Shown here: piece by piece, positions 5,090 through 5,599 of the stretch
Layout: every line of letters begins with the position of its first letter
Position numbering within the stretch: position 1 is the first letter of the stretch
From: Campylobacterales bacterium
GTDB taxonomy: Bacteria; Campylobacterota; Campylobacteria; Campylobacterales; JALSKU01
DNA: 5,599 bases
Assembly: GCA_027038335.1 (NCBI GenBank)
Contig: JALVWI010000312.1
Span: forward strand, 1 to 5,599
Reading direction: 5' to 3'
Notes under the pieces: generated by a model
Told to the model about the DNA's origin: nothing
Database searches by the model: none
What the model saw: the letters and a program-made list of their open reading frames with translations, nothing else
Made by a program: the position numbers and the translations under genes

Positions 5090-5599
5090 TTACTCTCCCA
5101 GTTTTATTATCTTGTCACTACACCACTTAGCCAAATCCATATCGTGTGTTATCATCAATATACCGACATCATTTAGAAATTTTAAAAGTAGCTTCATGGT
5201 GTCAAGTTGCACGATATTATCAAGTGCCGAAGTCGGTTCGTCCGCTAGAATTATATCACTTTTCATTAAAAGTACTCTTAAAATGCTACATCTTTGTAAC
5301 TGTCCTCCACTTAATTGATGAGGAAGTTTATCTAAAAAATTTCTATCCAAATCCAACTCTTCAAGAAATTTTTCCATTTCATCAATATCAGCAACATCTT
5401 TTATCTGATTGATTATAGAGTATGAAGGATGAAAAGATGAGTAAGGGTCTTGAAATATTTGAGAAACCTTTTTAGCTTTTATTGTACCTTTTTGAGGTTT
5501 TACTTCGCCACATATCAAAGAAAAAAGGGTACTTTTACCAACCCCACTTCTTCCAACGATAGATACAACTTCCCCTCTTTTAAGAGTAAGGTTAAAATC
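5090..5599 (-). CDS. ABC transporter ATP-binding subunit, DppF/NikE-like, 5' end outside window
   Basis: The frame enters from the right edge and gives 169 residues to the TAA at 5090-5092. All ATPase motifs are present in order: Walker A GRSGVGKST (5528-5554), Q-loop QIFQDPYSSFHP, signature LSGGQLQR, Walker B DIILADE, D-loop SALD and switch histidine ITHDM. The Q-loop context DPYSSFHP is typical of the peptide/nickel (DppD/F, OppD/F, NikD/E) branch. The protein stops soon after the switch histidine (LAKWCSDKIIKLGE), so it lacks the C-terminal extension with iron-sulfur or dimerisation region seen in many OppD/DppF proteins. About 25-35 N-terminal residues are missing. A TTG at 5518 lies after Walker A and is not a plausible start. 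Substrate is unresolved; nickel or peptides are the best guesses. Membrane and binding-protein genes would be expected off the right edge. The haem protein gene follows after 1 nt. Confidence 0.9.
   Translation of the reverse strand, partial: DFNLTLKRGEVVSIVGRSGVGKSTLFSLICGEVKPQKGTIKAKKVSQIFQDPYSSFHPSYSIINQIKDVADIDEMEKFLEELDLDRNFLDKLPHQLSGGQLQRCSILRVLLMKSDIILADEPTSALDNIVQLDTMKLLLKFLNDVGILMITHDMDLAKWCSDKIIKLGE
5093..5099 (-). promoter_or_regulatory. Ribosome binding site of the haem protein gene, inside the ABC gene's last codons
   Basis: On the minus strand GGGAGAG stands 4 nt before the ATG at 5088. It overlaps the final codons (Gly-Glu) of the upstream ATPase gene. The placement points to translational coupling and fixes the start of the haem protein. 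Confidence 0.75.

Noticed and set aside
5112..5412. Plus-strand open frames of 68 and 88 codons
   Set aside because: They are antisense to the ABC ATPase signature and Walker B region, whose motifs are intact on the minus strand.

Overview
The window is low-GC bacterial DNA, apparently from the Campylobacterota (the former Epsilonproteobacteria; a Sulfurimonas-, Sulfurovum- or Arcobacter-like organism). Three things suggest this. The RecO is the short, roughly 205-residue type that begins MQGYI, as in that phylum. A small membrane-anchored mono-haem Haem_bd protein is present. Codon use is strongly A/T-rich throughout. The genus is not decided by the sequence, and all family assignments were made by eye.

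Layout. Positions 1-3617 (minus strand) hold the 5' four-fifths of gltB, the large subunit of glutamate synthase (GOGAT). Its frame is open to the window edge, and the C-terminal part lies off the left end. Positions 3618-3994 form the divergent intergenic region between gltB and recO. The gltB promoter and ribosome binding site lie at its gltB end. The rest is almost filled by a 272-bp element with 26-bp terminal inverted repeats (3719-3990) and two further internal inverted repeats, which together would fold into a three-armed structure. recO (plus strand, 3995-4612) starts directly at the element's right end. It converges, with a 17-nt gap, on a minus-strand pair: a 3'-terminal fragment of an ABC transporter ATPase gene (5090-5599), then a haem c protein gene (4630-5088) separated from it by 1 nt.

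How it fits together. gltB belongs to ammonium assimilation, recO to RecFOR recombinational repair, and the ABC ATPase plus haem protein form a tightly coupled unit probably acting at the cytoplasmic membrane and periplasm. These three units look functionally unrelated. The most unusual object is the structured element between gltB and recO. It looks like a MITE-type non-autonomous insertion, or a structured RNA, that abuts the recO start codon. It appears to have replaced the ribosome binding site and upstream leader of recO and carries possible promoters.
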